This document shows, piece by piece, positions 1 through 11,900 of a DNA stretch of 44,202 nt; position 1 is the first letter of the stretch, and each line of letters opens with the position of its first letter. Below the pieces are notes generated by a model that worked only from the letters and a program-made list of their open reading frames with translations, was not told where the DNA came from and did no database searches. Origin of the DNA: Sciscionella sediminilitoris (lineage in GTDB: Bacteria > Actinomycetota > Actinomycetes > Mycobacteriales > Pseudonocardiaceae); NCBI RefSeq assembly GCF_000737195.2, contig NZ_JALM01000103.1, forward strand, positions 1-44,202, given 5' to 3'. A program made the position numbers and the translations under genes.

Positions 1-2957
1 ATCGCCGAGGGCACCAGATAGCCGGGCAGTGTTCGCCCGAGCTCGGCGCGCAGCTCCTCGGCCGTCGGCGCGGCCCCGCTCACGGGTACCGCATACCCGA
101 CGAGGCGCCGATCCCCCGGCCGGTCCTCCCGGACGACGGCCGCGGCCCGGGCGACCCCGGCCGAACGGGTCAGGGCGCACTCGATCTCGCCAAGCTCGAT
201 CCGGAAACCCCGCAGCTTGACCTGATCGTCCACCCTCCCGAGGAACTCCAGCTCCCCGTCCCGGTTCCACCGGACCCGGTCACCGGTGCGGTACATCCGC
301 CCTCCCGCGCGGCCGGAGGGGCAGGCCACGAAGCGCTCGGCGGAGAGCCCGGGGCGCCCCAGGTACCCCTGCGCCAGACCGTCCCCGGCGATGTACAGCT
401 CACCGGGGGTCAGGACTGGGACCGCGGACAGCGCGCGATCGAGGACGTACACCTGGGTGTTGGCGATCGGGGCGCCGATCACCGAGGCCGGACCGGGTTC
501 CTCGGGCAGCGGCGCGATCGTCGACCACACCGTCGTCTCGGTCGGGCCGTAGAGGTTGACCGCCGACCGGGTCCGCCGCCGCAGCGAGCGCGCCAGTTCG
601 GTGGGCAGTGCCTCACCGCCGACCAGGGCCCGGATATCGCGCAGCTCGTTCTCGCCCGCGGCATCCAGCACGGCACTCCACAGACTCGGGGTGGCCTGCA
701 TGACCGTGACTCGTTCCCCGTGCAGGGCGGCGACCAGCGCTTCCGGATCCCGGACCAGCTCACGGGAGGCCAGCACCACGGTGCCGCCGGTCAGCAGCGG
801 GCCGAAGATCTCCAGGCCGGCGATGTCGAAACCGACCGTCGTGGTGGCGAGCAGCCGATCCGTCGCGGCCAGCCGCACCGCGGGCACCATGGCGTGCAGG
901 AAGTTCGCCAGCGCGGCCCGGGTGACCACGACGCCTTTCGGGCGGCCGGTCGAGCCCGAGGTGTAGAGCACGTAGGCCGGTTGGTCCCCGGACGGCGCAC
1001 GGTGCTCGGGGTCCCTCGGCTGCCGCGCGGCCACCTCGGCGTCGGTGTCCGGGTCGCCGAGCACGACACACGGCACCTCGGTGCCCGCCGGTGCCGGGGT
1101 GGTGGCGAGCAGGAGGACCGGAGCGGCATCGGCGAGCATGAAGCCGATCCGGTCGGCCGGATAGTCCGGATCGATCGGCAGATAGGCGCCGCCGGTCTTG
1201 AGCACGGCCAGCAGGGCGACCACGAGCTGCTCGGTGCGGGGCAGCAGGACGGCGACCAGGCGGCCCGGCCCGGCGCCATGGGCCAGCAGGTGGTGCGCCA
1301 GTCGATTGGCCGCGGCGTCGAGTTCGGCGTAGGTCAGCGCACGCTCACCGAAGCGCACCGCGACGGTGTCCGGGCGCTGCCCTGCCTGGCGCCGCACGGT
1401 TTGCGTCAGCGGCTCGGCGGGCACCGGGGCGGTGGTCGCATTCCAGGTGTCCAGGAGTACTTCGCGCTCCTCGGCGGAGAGCACGGGCAGTTCGCGAATG
1501 GACCGTCCGGGCGCGTCGACCGCGGCGCTCAGGACCCGGACGAAGCGCGCGACCAGTGCCTCGGCGGTGGCCCGGTCGAAAAGGTCGGTGCTGAACTCCA
1601 GCCCGCCCCGCACTCCGGCAGCGGCCCCGCGCTCATCGTGGTGCTCGACAAGCGAGAAGTACAGATCGAACCGGGAGGTACCGGTGCCCAGCCGATACGG
1701 GCTGGCGGTGAGCCCGGCCAGGGTGCGGCCACCGGTGCCCGGATTTCCTGCCGAGGAGGCGAGCAGCACCTGGAACAGTGGGTGCCGGGCCAGCGATCGG
1801 ACCGGGCTGACCGCCTCGACCACTCGCTCGAACGGAACATCCTGGTGGGCGTACGCGGACAGGTCGGTCTGGCGCACCCGGCGGAGCAGCTCGGCGAAGC
1901 TCGGATCACCGCCGGTGTCGACGCGCAGCACCAGCGTGTTGATGAACAGGCCGATGAGCCGTTCGGCGGCCTCGTCCTCCCGGCCGGCTACGGGAGTGCC
2001 GATCGGGATGTCGGTACCGCCGGTCAGCCGGGTCAGCAGGGTTGCCAGCGCGGCGTGCATGACCATGAACACGCTGACCGACTGGCTCCGCGCCAAGGCC
2101 CGGGCCGCGCCGTGCACGGCGGCCGGGATCTCGAACTCGATGCGGTCGCCGCGGTACGAGGCGACACCCGGGCGTGGCCGGTCGGCGGGCAGGTCGAGTT
2201 CCCCGGGGAGCCCGGACAGGGTGCGGGTCCAGAAGTCCAGCTGCCGGCTCAGCATGGATTCCGGATCCTCGGCGGAGCCGAGCCCGCGTTCCTGCCGGAG
2301 GGCGTGATCGGCGTAGCGCATCGGCAACTCGGGCCAGTTCGGCGCGCCACCGGCCAGCCGCGCGGCATACGCCTGGCCCAGTTCCCGCGCCAGGATCTCC
2401 AGGGACCACCCGTCCGCGATGATGTGGTGCAACACCAGCAGCAGCACGTGATCCCCGGGCGCGAGCCGGAACAGCCACACTCGCAACGGCGCCTCGGCGG
2501 TCAGGTCGAACCGGTGCCGGGCCGCGGCGGACAGCGCGGGCAACAGCTCGTCCTCGGTGACATCCACGGTCTCCTGCCGCTGCGGCAGGTCCTCGTGCAC
2601 CACCTGGTACGGCCCGTCGGCCTCCTCACCGAACACGGTGCGCAGCACCTCGTGCCTGCCGACGACGTCGTCCAGCGCCGCCCGCAGTGCGGTCTCGTCG
2701 AGTGTGCCGGTGAGCCGGAGCGCGGTGGGCATGTTGTAGGTGGCGTTCGGCCCCTCCAGCTTGTGCAGGAACCACAATCGGCGCTGCGCCAGCGACAGTG
2801 GCAGCCGCTCCGGTTCCCGGTCGTCCGTCCGGCCCAGCCAGTCCACGGCCGGTTGCCGGTCCCGGGTCGTTTCCTCGTTCGAGATCCGCAAGTTCCCCTC
2901 CGGTTCCTGGTGGGCCTCGGAAAGCCGGCCGTCGATCGCGCGCGTTTTCCGGCTCAT
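1..2957 (-). CDS. NRPS, C-A... (5' part; runs off the left edge)
   Basis: Nonribosomal peptide synthetase; 985 codons are visible and the protein continues beyond base 1. A linker of about 57 residues precedes a condensation domain (about 60-490) with [15 protein letters not shown] near its start and an intact HHIIADGWS catalytic motif. This is the LCL type, which normally accepts an L-configured donor. The adenylation domain has [11 protein letters not shown] and TGDRVRW. Specificity positions read by eye are D-I-L-Q-L-G-L-V-W, almost identical to the published glycine code (DILQLGLIWK). The sequence stops within the A8-A10 region ([10 protein letters not shown]), so the A10 lysine, the carrier domain and any later modules or thioesterase are not visible. 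The ATG overlaps the stop of the upstream NRPS (ATGA), so translation is probably coupled. Glycine is a prediction; NRPS identity is certain. Confidence 0.95.
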   Translation of the reverse strand, partial: MSRKTRAIDGRLSEAHQEPEGNLRISNEETTRDRQPAVDWLGRTDDREPERLPLSLAQRRLWFLHKLEGPNATYNMPTALRLTGTLDETALRAALDDVVGRHEVLRTVFGEEADGPYQVVHEDLPQRQETVDVTEDELLPALSAAARHRFDLTAEAPLRVWLFRLAPGDHVLLLVLHHIIADGWSLEILARELGQAYAARLAGGAPNWPELPMRYADHALRQERGLGSAEDPESMLSRQLDFWTRTLSGLPGELDLPADRPRPGVASYRGDRIEFEIPAAVHGAARALARSQSVSVFMVMHAALATLLTRLTGGTDIPIGTPVAGREDEAAERLIGLFINTLVLRVDTGGDPSFAELLRRVRQTDLSAYAHQDVPFERVVEAVSPVRSLARHPLFQVLLASSAGNPGTGGRTLAGLTASPYRLGTGTSRFDLYFSLVEHHDERGAAAGVRGGLEFSTDLFDRATAEALVARFVRVLSAAVDAPGRSIRELPVLSAEEREVLLDTWNATTAPVPAEPLTQTVRRQAGQRPDTVAVRFGERALTYAELDAAANRLAHHLLAHGAGPGRLVAVLLPRTEQLVVALLAVLKTGGAYLPIDPDYPADRIGFMLADAAPVLLLATTPAPAGTEVPCVVLGDPDTDAEVAARQPRDPEHRAPSGDQPAYVLYTSGSTGRPKGVVVTRAALANFLHAMVPAVRLAATDRLLATTTVGFDIAGLEIFGPLLTGGTVVLASRELVRDPEALVAALHGERVTVMQATPSLWSAVLDAAGENELRDIRALVGGEALPTELARSLRRRTRSAVNLYGPTETTVWSTIAPLPEEPGPASVIGAPIANTQVYVLDRALSAVPVLTPGELYIAGDGLAQGYLGRPGLSAERFVACPSGRAGGRMYRTGDRVRWNRDGELEFLGRVDDQVKLRGFRIELGEIECALTRSAGVARAAAVVREDRPGDRRLVGYAVPVSGAAPTAEELRAELGRTLPGYLVPSA

Positions 2958-5900
2958 GTCAGTGGCTCCGCCCGCAGCTCACTCTCGAATTCGTCGATCT
3001 CGGTCTGGCTGAGCGTGGACAGTTCGAGATCGGACGGGGTGAGCCCGCCGGATTCCGGCCGTTCCGCGTGGGCCGCCAGCGTCTCCAGTGCCCGGAAGAA
3101 GTCCCCGGCGATGCCCTGGACCGCTGTCTCGGCGATCAGGCCCGGAGCCCAGGTCCACACGGCGGTGAGTTCCGGACCGGCCGCGGTGTCCAGTACCGCC
3201 GCGTTGACCGCCAGAACATGCGGCAAGGGCAACGCCGGGTCCTGGTCCGATCCGGTGTCGACACCGGTTTCCATCGCCCAGTCGGTGCCCTCCGGCACGG
3301 CGAACCGGCCCAGGTAGTTGAAGCCGATCCCGGGGCGCGGCAGCGCGGCGAGTTCCGGGGCGGTCCGCGAGTTCAGATAGCGCAGCAGCCCATAGCCGAG
3401 GCCTCCCTCGGGCACCGCCCGGACCAGTTCCTTGACGTGTTTGACCAGCCGCCCGGTCGCCGCGCCGCCGGACCATGCTTCGGCCGGGTCGTCCGCCCCG
3501 ATGTCCAGGCGCAGCGGGTGGATGCTGGTGAACCAGCCGATCGTGCGGGACAGATCGGCGCCGCCGGCGAACCGGTCATCGCGCCCGTGCCCCTCGACGT
3601 CGACCAGCACGGCCCTGCCGTCGAAGGCGAGTGCGAGGGCGGCGAGCAGCACATCCGGCACGCTCGCCCGATAGGCGGCGGGCACCCGGGTCAGCACCGA
3701 TTCGGTGGTCGCGACCGGCAGGCCGCGGCTCAGTTTGCCCGCTGTCCCATACGTGTCCCCGGCGGACAGTTCCCGGCCGCCGGGCGCCGCTGCGGGCGCG
3801 GTCAGCATCCGCTGCCACCACTCGAGCTCGGCCTCCCGGACCGGGCGGACCGCCTCCTCGGCCAGGGCTCGGGCCCACCGGCGCAGCGAGGTCCGGACCG
3901 GTTCCAGGCAGACCTCGCGGTCATCGGCGACCGCCTGCCATGCGGCGAGCAGATCCGGCAGCAGGATCCGCCAGGACACCCCGTCGATCGCGAGGTGGTG
4001 GACCACGAGGAGCAGCCGCCCGGGACGGTCCCGGCCGCGGTCGAACCACACCGCCTGCAGCATCCGGCCCGCACGGGCGTCGATCCTGTCCCGGGCCGCG
4101 TCCCCCTCGGCGCGGACGACCGCCGGGTACGCCTCCTCGTCCAGGGCACCGGCATCCACCCGGTGCAGCACTCCGTTGACCGGCCCCGGTTCGGGAACGG
4201 TGAGCGACCAGGCACCGCCGTGTTCCACGAGTCGCAGGCGCAGCGCGTCGTGGTGGGCGACAAGGGCGGCCAGCGCGGCGGCGAGCCGCTGCTCGTCGAC
4301 GGTGCCCGGGACCCGGATCAGCTGCGACTGGGTGAACCGCGTCGCCGGGGTGGCCCGTTCGGCGAACCGGCGCATGATCGGTGTCAGTGGCAGATCGCCG
4401 ACACCTGGCTCGGCGTCGGCGGGATCCGGCGCGCGTTCGGTGGCCACCCGGGCCAGCGCCGCCGCGGTCTGGTGTTCGAAGACGTCGCGGACACTCAGCT
4501 CGAGGCCGAGCCTGCGCAGCCTGCCCACCAGGTCGATGGAGACGATGCTGTCCCCGCCCAGGTTGAAGAAGCCATCATCGGCGCCCACCTCGGGCAGGTG
4601 CAGGACCTCGGCGAAAAGCCGGCAGAACAGCGCCTCCCGCTCGGTACGCGGCTGCCGTTTGGTGGACTCGCGCCCGTAATCGGGTGCGGGCAGTGCCGCG
4701 CGATCGAGTTTGCCGTTGCGGGTCAACGGAAGCGCGTCCACCGGCACCAGCGCGGCCGGTACCTCGTGCGCCGGGAGCCGGGTGCCCAGATGCGCACGCA
4801 GTTCGGCCGGATCGATGCCCGCCGAGGTGGCCGGGACGACGTAGGCCACCAGCCGCCGGGCCGCGTTCCGGTCCTCCCGGACGAGCACCGCGCTGGTCCG
4901 GACCCCCGGATGCGCGTCGAGGACATGCTCGATCGCGGCCGGTTCGATCCGGAAACCGCGCAGCTTCACCTGATCGTCGGCCCTTCCGGCGAAGATCAGC
5001 TCGCCACCGGCCGTCCAGCGGGCCAGGTCGCCGGTGCGGTACATCCGCGCGCCATCCGGTTCGTACGGGGCGGCCACGAACCGTTGCGCGGACAGCCCGG
5101 GCCGTGCGAGGTAGCCGCGGGCCAGTCCCGCTCCGGCCAGATACAGCTCACCGACCACACCGGGCGGCACCGGGCGCAAGGCGCGATCCAGGACGTAGGC
5201 GCGGACGTTCGGCAGCGGCCGCCCGATCGGCACCGGCCCACCGGCCGCCAGTGGCGCACTGACGCTGGCGTTGACCGTGCACTCGGTCGGCCCGTACGCG
5301 TTGATCAGCCGTCGCCCTGCCGCCCAGCGCCGCACCAGTGCCGCGCCGGGTGCCTCGCCGCCGACGACGAGTGTCGTGAGGGTGTCCGGCAGATGTGCCT
5401 CGGCGGGCAGCGCCGCGACCACCGCGACGGGCAGCTTGGCGTAACTGATCCGCTCCCGCTCGATGAACTCGGCAAGCGGTGTGTCCGCCGTCCGGAACCG
5501 CTCCGGAACCAGGACCAGGGCGGCACCGGTCAACAGCGCGGTCCACATCTCCAGCACCGAGACGTCGAAGGACAGCGCGGCGAACTGCAGCACCCGCCCG
5601 TGCTCGGTGACGCCGTGCTCGGCGGCCAGCAGGGCACGGCTGGCCACCCCGGCGTGCGTGCACGCCACGGCCTTCGGTTGCCCGGTCGATCCCGAGGTGT
5701 AGATGAGGTAGGCGAGGTTGTCCGGCATGACCGCGGGCCGGGACCCGCGCGGGTCGGTGCCGGGGTGCCCGGACAGCTCGGGCAGCGCATCCAGCACCAG
5801 TGCGGGGCGCGCGTCGGCGAGCATGAACGCGATCCGCTCCTCCGGGAGTTCCGGATCGACCGGAAGATATGCCGCACCGGCCTTGTGCACGCCCAGCACG

Positions 5901-8900
5901 GCGAGCACCGCCTCGATGCCGCGCGGCATCCGCAGCGCGACGATGTCCTCCGGGCCGATACCGCGTTCGATCAGCCAGTGCGCGAAGCGGTCGGCACCGG
6001 CGTCGAGTTGCGCGTAGGTCACCTGTTCGCCCTCGTGTTCGACGGCGGTCCGCCCCGGATGCGCGCGCACCACCTCCGCGAACAGCTCCGGCACGGTACG
6101 CGCCCGCACCGGCCGGTCCGTGGCGTTGAATTCGCGCAGTACCGCGGCGCGTTCGCGGGCGGAGAGCAACGGCGCCGCGCTCAGTGGCCGGTCCGGGTGC
6201 TCGACGAGGTGCTCGAGCATCCCGAGCAGGCGTTCGGCCAGTCCGGCGACCGTCGCCTCGTCGAACAGCTCACGGTTGAACGTCAGGCGGCCGAGCAGAC
6301 CGGCGGGGCGCCCGTCCTCGCCGGTGTTCTCCAGCAGCGAGAAGGAAAGATCGAACTTGCCCGCCGGGGCGCCGATGCGTTCGTGCCGGACGGCAAGGCC
6401 GGGCAGCTCGGCGAGCACCTCGAGGGCCTTCTGGTGCTGGGCGCCGTCCAGGTTGAGCATGACCTGGAACAGCGGGTGCCGGGCCAGCGACCGCGGCGGG
6501 TTGAGCACCTCCACCAGCCGCTCGAACGGCACATCCTGCTGTCCGAAGGCGGCGAGATCGAACTCCCGGACCCGGGCGATCAGCTCCTCGAACGTGGGAT
6601 CCCCGGACACATCGGTCCGCAGCACCAGTGTGTTGACGAAAAAGCCGACCAGGCCATTCAGCGCGTCATCGCCGCGACCGGCGACCGGTGATCCGATCGG
6701 GATGTCCGGACCGGCCCCCAGCCTGGACAGCAGCCCGGCCACCGCTGCCTGCAGCACCATGAACAGCGATGCCCGGGACTCGCGCGCGAGTCCGAGCAGC
6801 GCCGCGTGCACGGCGGCGGTCACCTCGAAGCCGACCTCGCCGCCGGACCCCGGTCCGGTCTCCTGGCGCGGCCGGTCCACCGGCAGGGTCAGCTCGATCG
6901 GCAGCTCGGCGAGGGCTTCCTGCCAGAAGGCCGTCTGCCGCGCCAGGACCGCTTCGTTGCGGGCGTCGCGCTGCCACAACGCGTAGTCCACATAGGACAC
7001 GGGCAGTTCCGGCCAGTCCGGCGCCCTGCCGTCGAGGCGTGCCGCGTACGCCTGCGTCAGTTCCCCGGCGAGCACCGGCATCGACCAGCCGTCCGCGGCG
7101 ATGTGGTGGACCACGAGGACGAGTACGAATTCCGCGGCGCCGACGGTCAGCAGCGTGACCCGCAACGGCGGCTCGCGCAGCAGGTCGAACGGCTGCTCGG
7201 CCAGGCTCGGGAGCAGCTCCGCCAGCTCCGCCTCGGCTGCCGTCCGCTCGTCCAGCCGCGGCGTGGCCAGTTCGGCCGGGAGCACGACCTGGTGCGGGCC
7301 CGAGCCGTCCTCGGCGACGACCGTGCGCAGCGGCTCGTGGCGGAGCACCACATCGTGCAGCGCGGCGCGCAGTGCGTCCCGGTCGAGGCTGCCGGTCAGC
7401 CGCAGCGCCGCCGGGATGTTGTCGGCCGCGCTCGGCCCGCGCAGGTGCTGGACGAACCAGAGCCGCTGCTGCGCATAGGACAACGGCAGCCGCGCGGGAC
7501 GGTCGGTCACCCTGGTCACCGCCTCGTGGGCATCGCGGTCCTCCCGAAGGGCCGCCACCAGCCCGGCGACCGTCGGCGTCTCGAAGAGCTGCCGGATCGG
7601 CAGGTGAACGTCCAGCGCCTCCCGGATCCTGTTGGCCAGCCGGTTCGCCAGCAGGGAATGCCCGCCGAGGGCGAAGAAATCGTCCTCCGGGTAGACCGTG
7701 CCGACTCCGAGCACCTCGGCGAAGACCTCGCAGAGGATGGTCTCCCGCGGACCGCGCGGTGGCCTGCCGGGCGCATCGGCGCGGTAGTCCGGCTCCGGTA
7801 ACGCCTGCTGGTCCAGCTTCCCGTGTGCGGTGCGCGGCAAGCCGTCCAGCGCCACGAAGGCCGCAGGGACCTGGTGCGCGGGCAGGTGCCGGGCGGCGTG
7901 CTCGCGCAGCGCGGCCAGGTCCGCACGGGGACCGGCCGGGACCACGTAGGCCACCAGGCGCTGCTCCCCCACCGGATCGGGACGTGCCACCACCGCCACC
8001 TGTGCCACCTGCGGATGGGCGCCGATCACCGTCTCGATCTCGCTGAGCTCCACCCGATAGCCACGAATCTTCACCTGCGAATCCACCCGGCCCACGTATT
8101 CCAGCTCCCCGTCCGGGGTCCACCGGCCGAGATCACCGGAGCGATAGAGCCGTGCTCCCGCGGCGCCGTACGGGTCCGCGACGAAGCGGGCCGCCGACAG
8201 ATCCGGGCGGCCGAGGTAGCCGCGGCAGACACCGGCCCCGCCGACGTAGATCTCGCCCCGCACACCCGGCGGCACCGGGCGCAGCCGGTCGTCGAGCAGC
8301 CGCACGCTCAGGTCGGCGAGCGGCCGCCCGATCAGTCCGCGGGTGCCCTCGGTCAGCTCCCGGCCGACCCGCAGATGGGTCACGTGCACCGTGGTCTCGG
8401 TAATGCCGTACATGTTGACCAGTTCCGGCCCGTCCGGATGCCGGTCCAGCCACGGGCGCAGGCTCGCCAGATCGAGTGCCTCGCCGCCGAAGACGACGTA
8501 GCGAAGGGCCAGTTCGTCCTCGCCGGAGCGCCGCGCGTCGACCCGGTCCAGCTCGGCGAACGCGGCCGGGGTCTGGTTCAGTACCGTCACCCGTTCGCGG
8601 GCGAGCAGGCGGTGGAAGCGTTCCGGATCCCTGCTGTCGGTGGGCGAGACGATCACCAGCCGGCCACCGTGGCGCAGCGCGCCCCACAGCTCCCAGACCG
8701 AGAAGTCGAAGGCGTACGAATGGAACAGCGTCCACACGTCCTCGGGCCCGAACCGGAAATCCCGCTCGGTCGCGGTGAACAGCCGGTCCACATTGCCGTG
8801 CGGCACCACGGCGCCCTTCGGCCGACCGGTCGATCCCGAGGTGTAGATGACGTAGGCCGGGTGCCACGGACGCAGCGGGACGTGCACCCCGGCAGCGGCC

Positions 8901-11900
8901 CGGTTGTCCTGATCCGCCTCGGTGAGCAGGACGACCGGCGCACCGGTGAGCGGCAACCGGGCCCGGATCTCCGCGGTGGTCAGTATCAGCACCGGCCGTG
9001 CGTCCTCGACGATGAACCTGATGCGTTCCGCCGGGTAGCCGGGATCGACCGGCACATAGACGCCACCCGATTTCAGTACCGCCAGCACCGCGACGACCAG
9101 TTCGGCCGAGCGTGGCACGGCCAGCACCACCCGCGCCTCCGGGCCGGTCCCACGTTCGGCAAGCAGCCGCGCCAGCCGATTCGAGCGGGCGTCCAGCTCG
9201 GCGTAGGTCAGCCGGTGGTCACCGTGACTGACCGCGACCGCGTCCGGGCGGACGGAGACCTGCGCCGCGAACGCCTCCACCAGGGTGCTCGCGGGTGCGC
9301 TGCTCCCGGCCTGCCCCCACGCCAGCACCCGCTCGCGCCCCTGCGCGCCGAGGAGGTCGATATCGGCGAGTGCGCCGCCCGGATCGATACTGACCTGCCG
9401 GAGCACCCGGACGAGGCAGTCCACCAGGAACTGCGCGGTCTCCGGGCGGTAGAGGTCGGTGCTGTAGAGCAGGACACCGCGCAGTCCGGCCGCGCCGCCA
9501 TCGGCTTCCCACCGCTCTCCGACACCGAACAACAGGTCGAACTTGGCCACACCGGTGCCCACCTCGCGTGGTTCCGCGGTCAGGCCCATCCGCTCGCCGA
9601 TGCGCTCGGCCGTCTGGTCCTGCGCGGAGTTGTCGAAGGCGAGCGCCACCTGGAAAAGCGGGTGCCTGCCCGCCGAGCGCTCCGGGCTGAGCACCTCGAC
9701 GAGTTGTTCGAACGGCAGATCCTGGTGCGCGTAGGCGGCGAGGTCGACCTCCCGCACCCGGGCTAGCAGCCCGGCGAACGATGGGTTCCCGGACAGATCG
9801 TTGCGCAGCACGAGCGTGTTCACGAAGAACCCGATCAGGTCCTCGAGGGCCTCGTCGAGCCGTCCGGCGATCGGCGATCCGATCGGAATGTCCTGGCCGG
9901 CGCCGAGCCGGTGCAGCACGGTGGCCAGTGCGGCCTGCACCACCATGAACAGCGTGACGTGTTCCCGTGCGGCCAGCGCCCGCAGCTCCGCGTGCACCTC
10001 GGCGGGCACCCGGAATCCGACGCGCCTGCCCCGATAGGTCGGCGCCGGGGGCCGCGGCAGGTCGGTGGGCAGCTCGATCTGTTCGGGTAATCCGGCGAGC
10101 TGCTCGCGCCAGTAGTCGAGCTGCCCGGTCAGCAAGCCGTCCTCGAACAGGCGCTGCTGCCAGAGCGTGTAGTCGGCGTACTGCACGGGTAGCGGCGGCC
10201 ATTCCGGTGCACGGCCCTCGTGGCGCGCCGCGTACGCACCGGCCAGATCCTGCGCGAGCAGCGGTACCGACCAGCCGTCCGCGGCGATGTGGTGCACCAC
10301 GAGCAACAGGACATGGCTCCGCGGCGCCACTTCGAACAATCGCGCGACGACCGGGATCGCGGCGGCCAGGTCGAAGCGGTGCCCTGCGGCCTCCGCGAGC
10401 CGTTGCCCCACCGCCTCCGGCGCGATCCGCTCCACCGGCAGCTCGGGCCGGACCTGCCCGGGCCCGGCCACGAGCTGGTACGGCCCTTCGGCGTCCTCGG
10501 TGATCATCGTGCGCAACGACTCGTGCCGGAGCACGACGTCGGCCAGGGCCGCCTCCAGCGCCGACCGGTCGAGTTCCCCGGTCAGGGTCAGCGCCAACGG
10601 CATGTTGTAGGTACTGCTGTTCTCCTCGAGCCGGTGCAGGAACCACAGCCGGCGCTGGGCGAAGGACAGGGGCAGCCGTTCCGGGCGGGCGACGGGCTCG
10701 AGCTTCGGGCGAACGGCACCGGACCTCGCGGCCAGGGCCCGCGCCAGCCCGGCCGGGGTCGGCGTCTTGAACAGCTGCCGGATGGTCACCTCCACCCGGA
10801 ACAGCGCACGCACCCGGGAGGCCAGGCTGGTACCGAGCAGGGAATGCCCGCCGAGATCGAAGAAGCTGTCCTCCGGACCGACCTCGGGCAAGCCGAGCAG
10901 CTCCGCGAACAAGCCGCACAGCAGCTCCTCCTCCGGTCCGGAAACGGCCCGCCCCGGAGCACCCCGATGCTCGGGTGCGGGCAGCGCGGCGCGATCCACC
11001 TTGCCGCTGAAGTTCACCGGCAGTTCGGCCAGCCGGACATAAGCGGCGGGCAGCATGTGCTCCGGCAGGACACGGCCCAGGTACGCGCGCAGTTCCGCCT
11101 CGCCGACCGGCCGGTCCCTGGCCACCAGGTAGGCGACGAGTTGCCGGAGGCCGGGACGGTCCTCGCGCACCATGACGGCCGCCTGCCGGATCTGCGGGTG
11201 CCCGCGCAGCACGGACTCGATCTCCCCGAGCTCGATCCGGAAGCCACGCAGCTTGACCTGGTCGTCGACGCGACCCAGGAACTCCAGGTCGCCGCCGCGC
11301 ACCCAGCGCACCCGATCGCCGGTCCGGTAAAGCCGGGCACCGGCGGGCCGGAACGGGTTGGCCACGAACCGTTCCGCTGTCCGGCAGGGCTGCCCCAGGT
11401 AGCCGCGGGCGAGGCCGATCCCCGCCACGTACAGCTCACCGGGGGCACCGATCGGCACCGGCCGCAGCCGTTCGTCGAGCACGTAGACGCCGGTGTTCCT
11501 GGACGGCCGCCCGATGGGAACGGTCCGCGGTTCGCCTTCCCGGCAACGCCAGCTCGTGACGTCGACCGTGGCCTCGGTCGGCCCGTACGCGTTGTACATC
11601 ACCCGCCCCGCCGACCATGTCCGGATCAGCTCGGGAGTGGCTGCCTCACCGGCCACCACGAGCATCAGCCCTGCGGGAACCTGTCCGGGGCGCATCACGG
11701 CCAGTGCGGTGGGCGGCAAGGTCGCGTGGGTCACCGCCCGCTCGGTCAGGAACCGGGCAAGCGGCTCGCCGGGTGCTCGTTCGTCGGCCGAAGGCAGCAC
11801 CAGCGTGGCGCCGGAGAGCAGCGCCATGGAGATCTCCGAGACCGAGGCATCGAAACCCGCGGAGGCGAACTGCAGCACCCGGGAACCCGGGCCGACCCCG

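Noticed and set aside
2798-6691. 1297-codon plus-strand frame, and similar ones at 720-3317, 7823-9766 and 15080-16921
   Set aside because: All are antisense to NRPS domains with intact motifs and have composition unlike protein.
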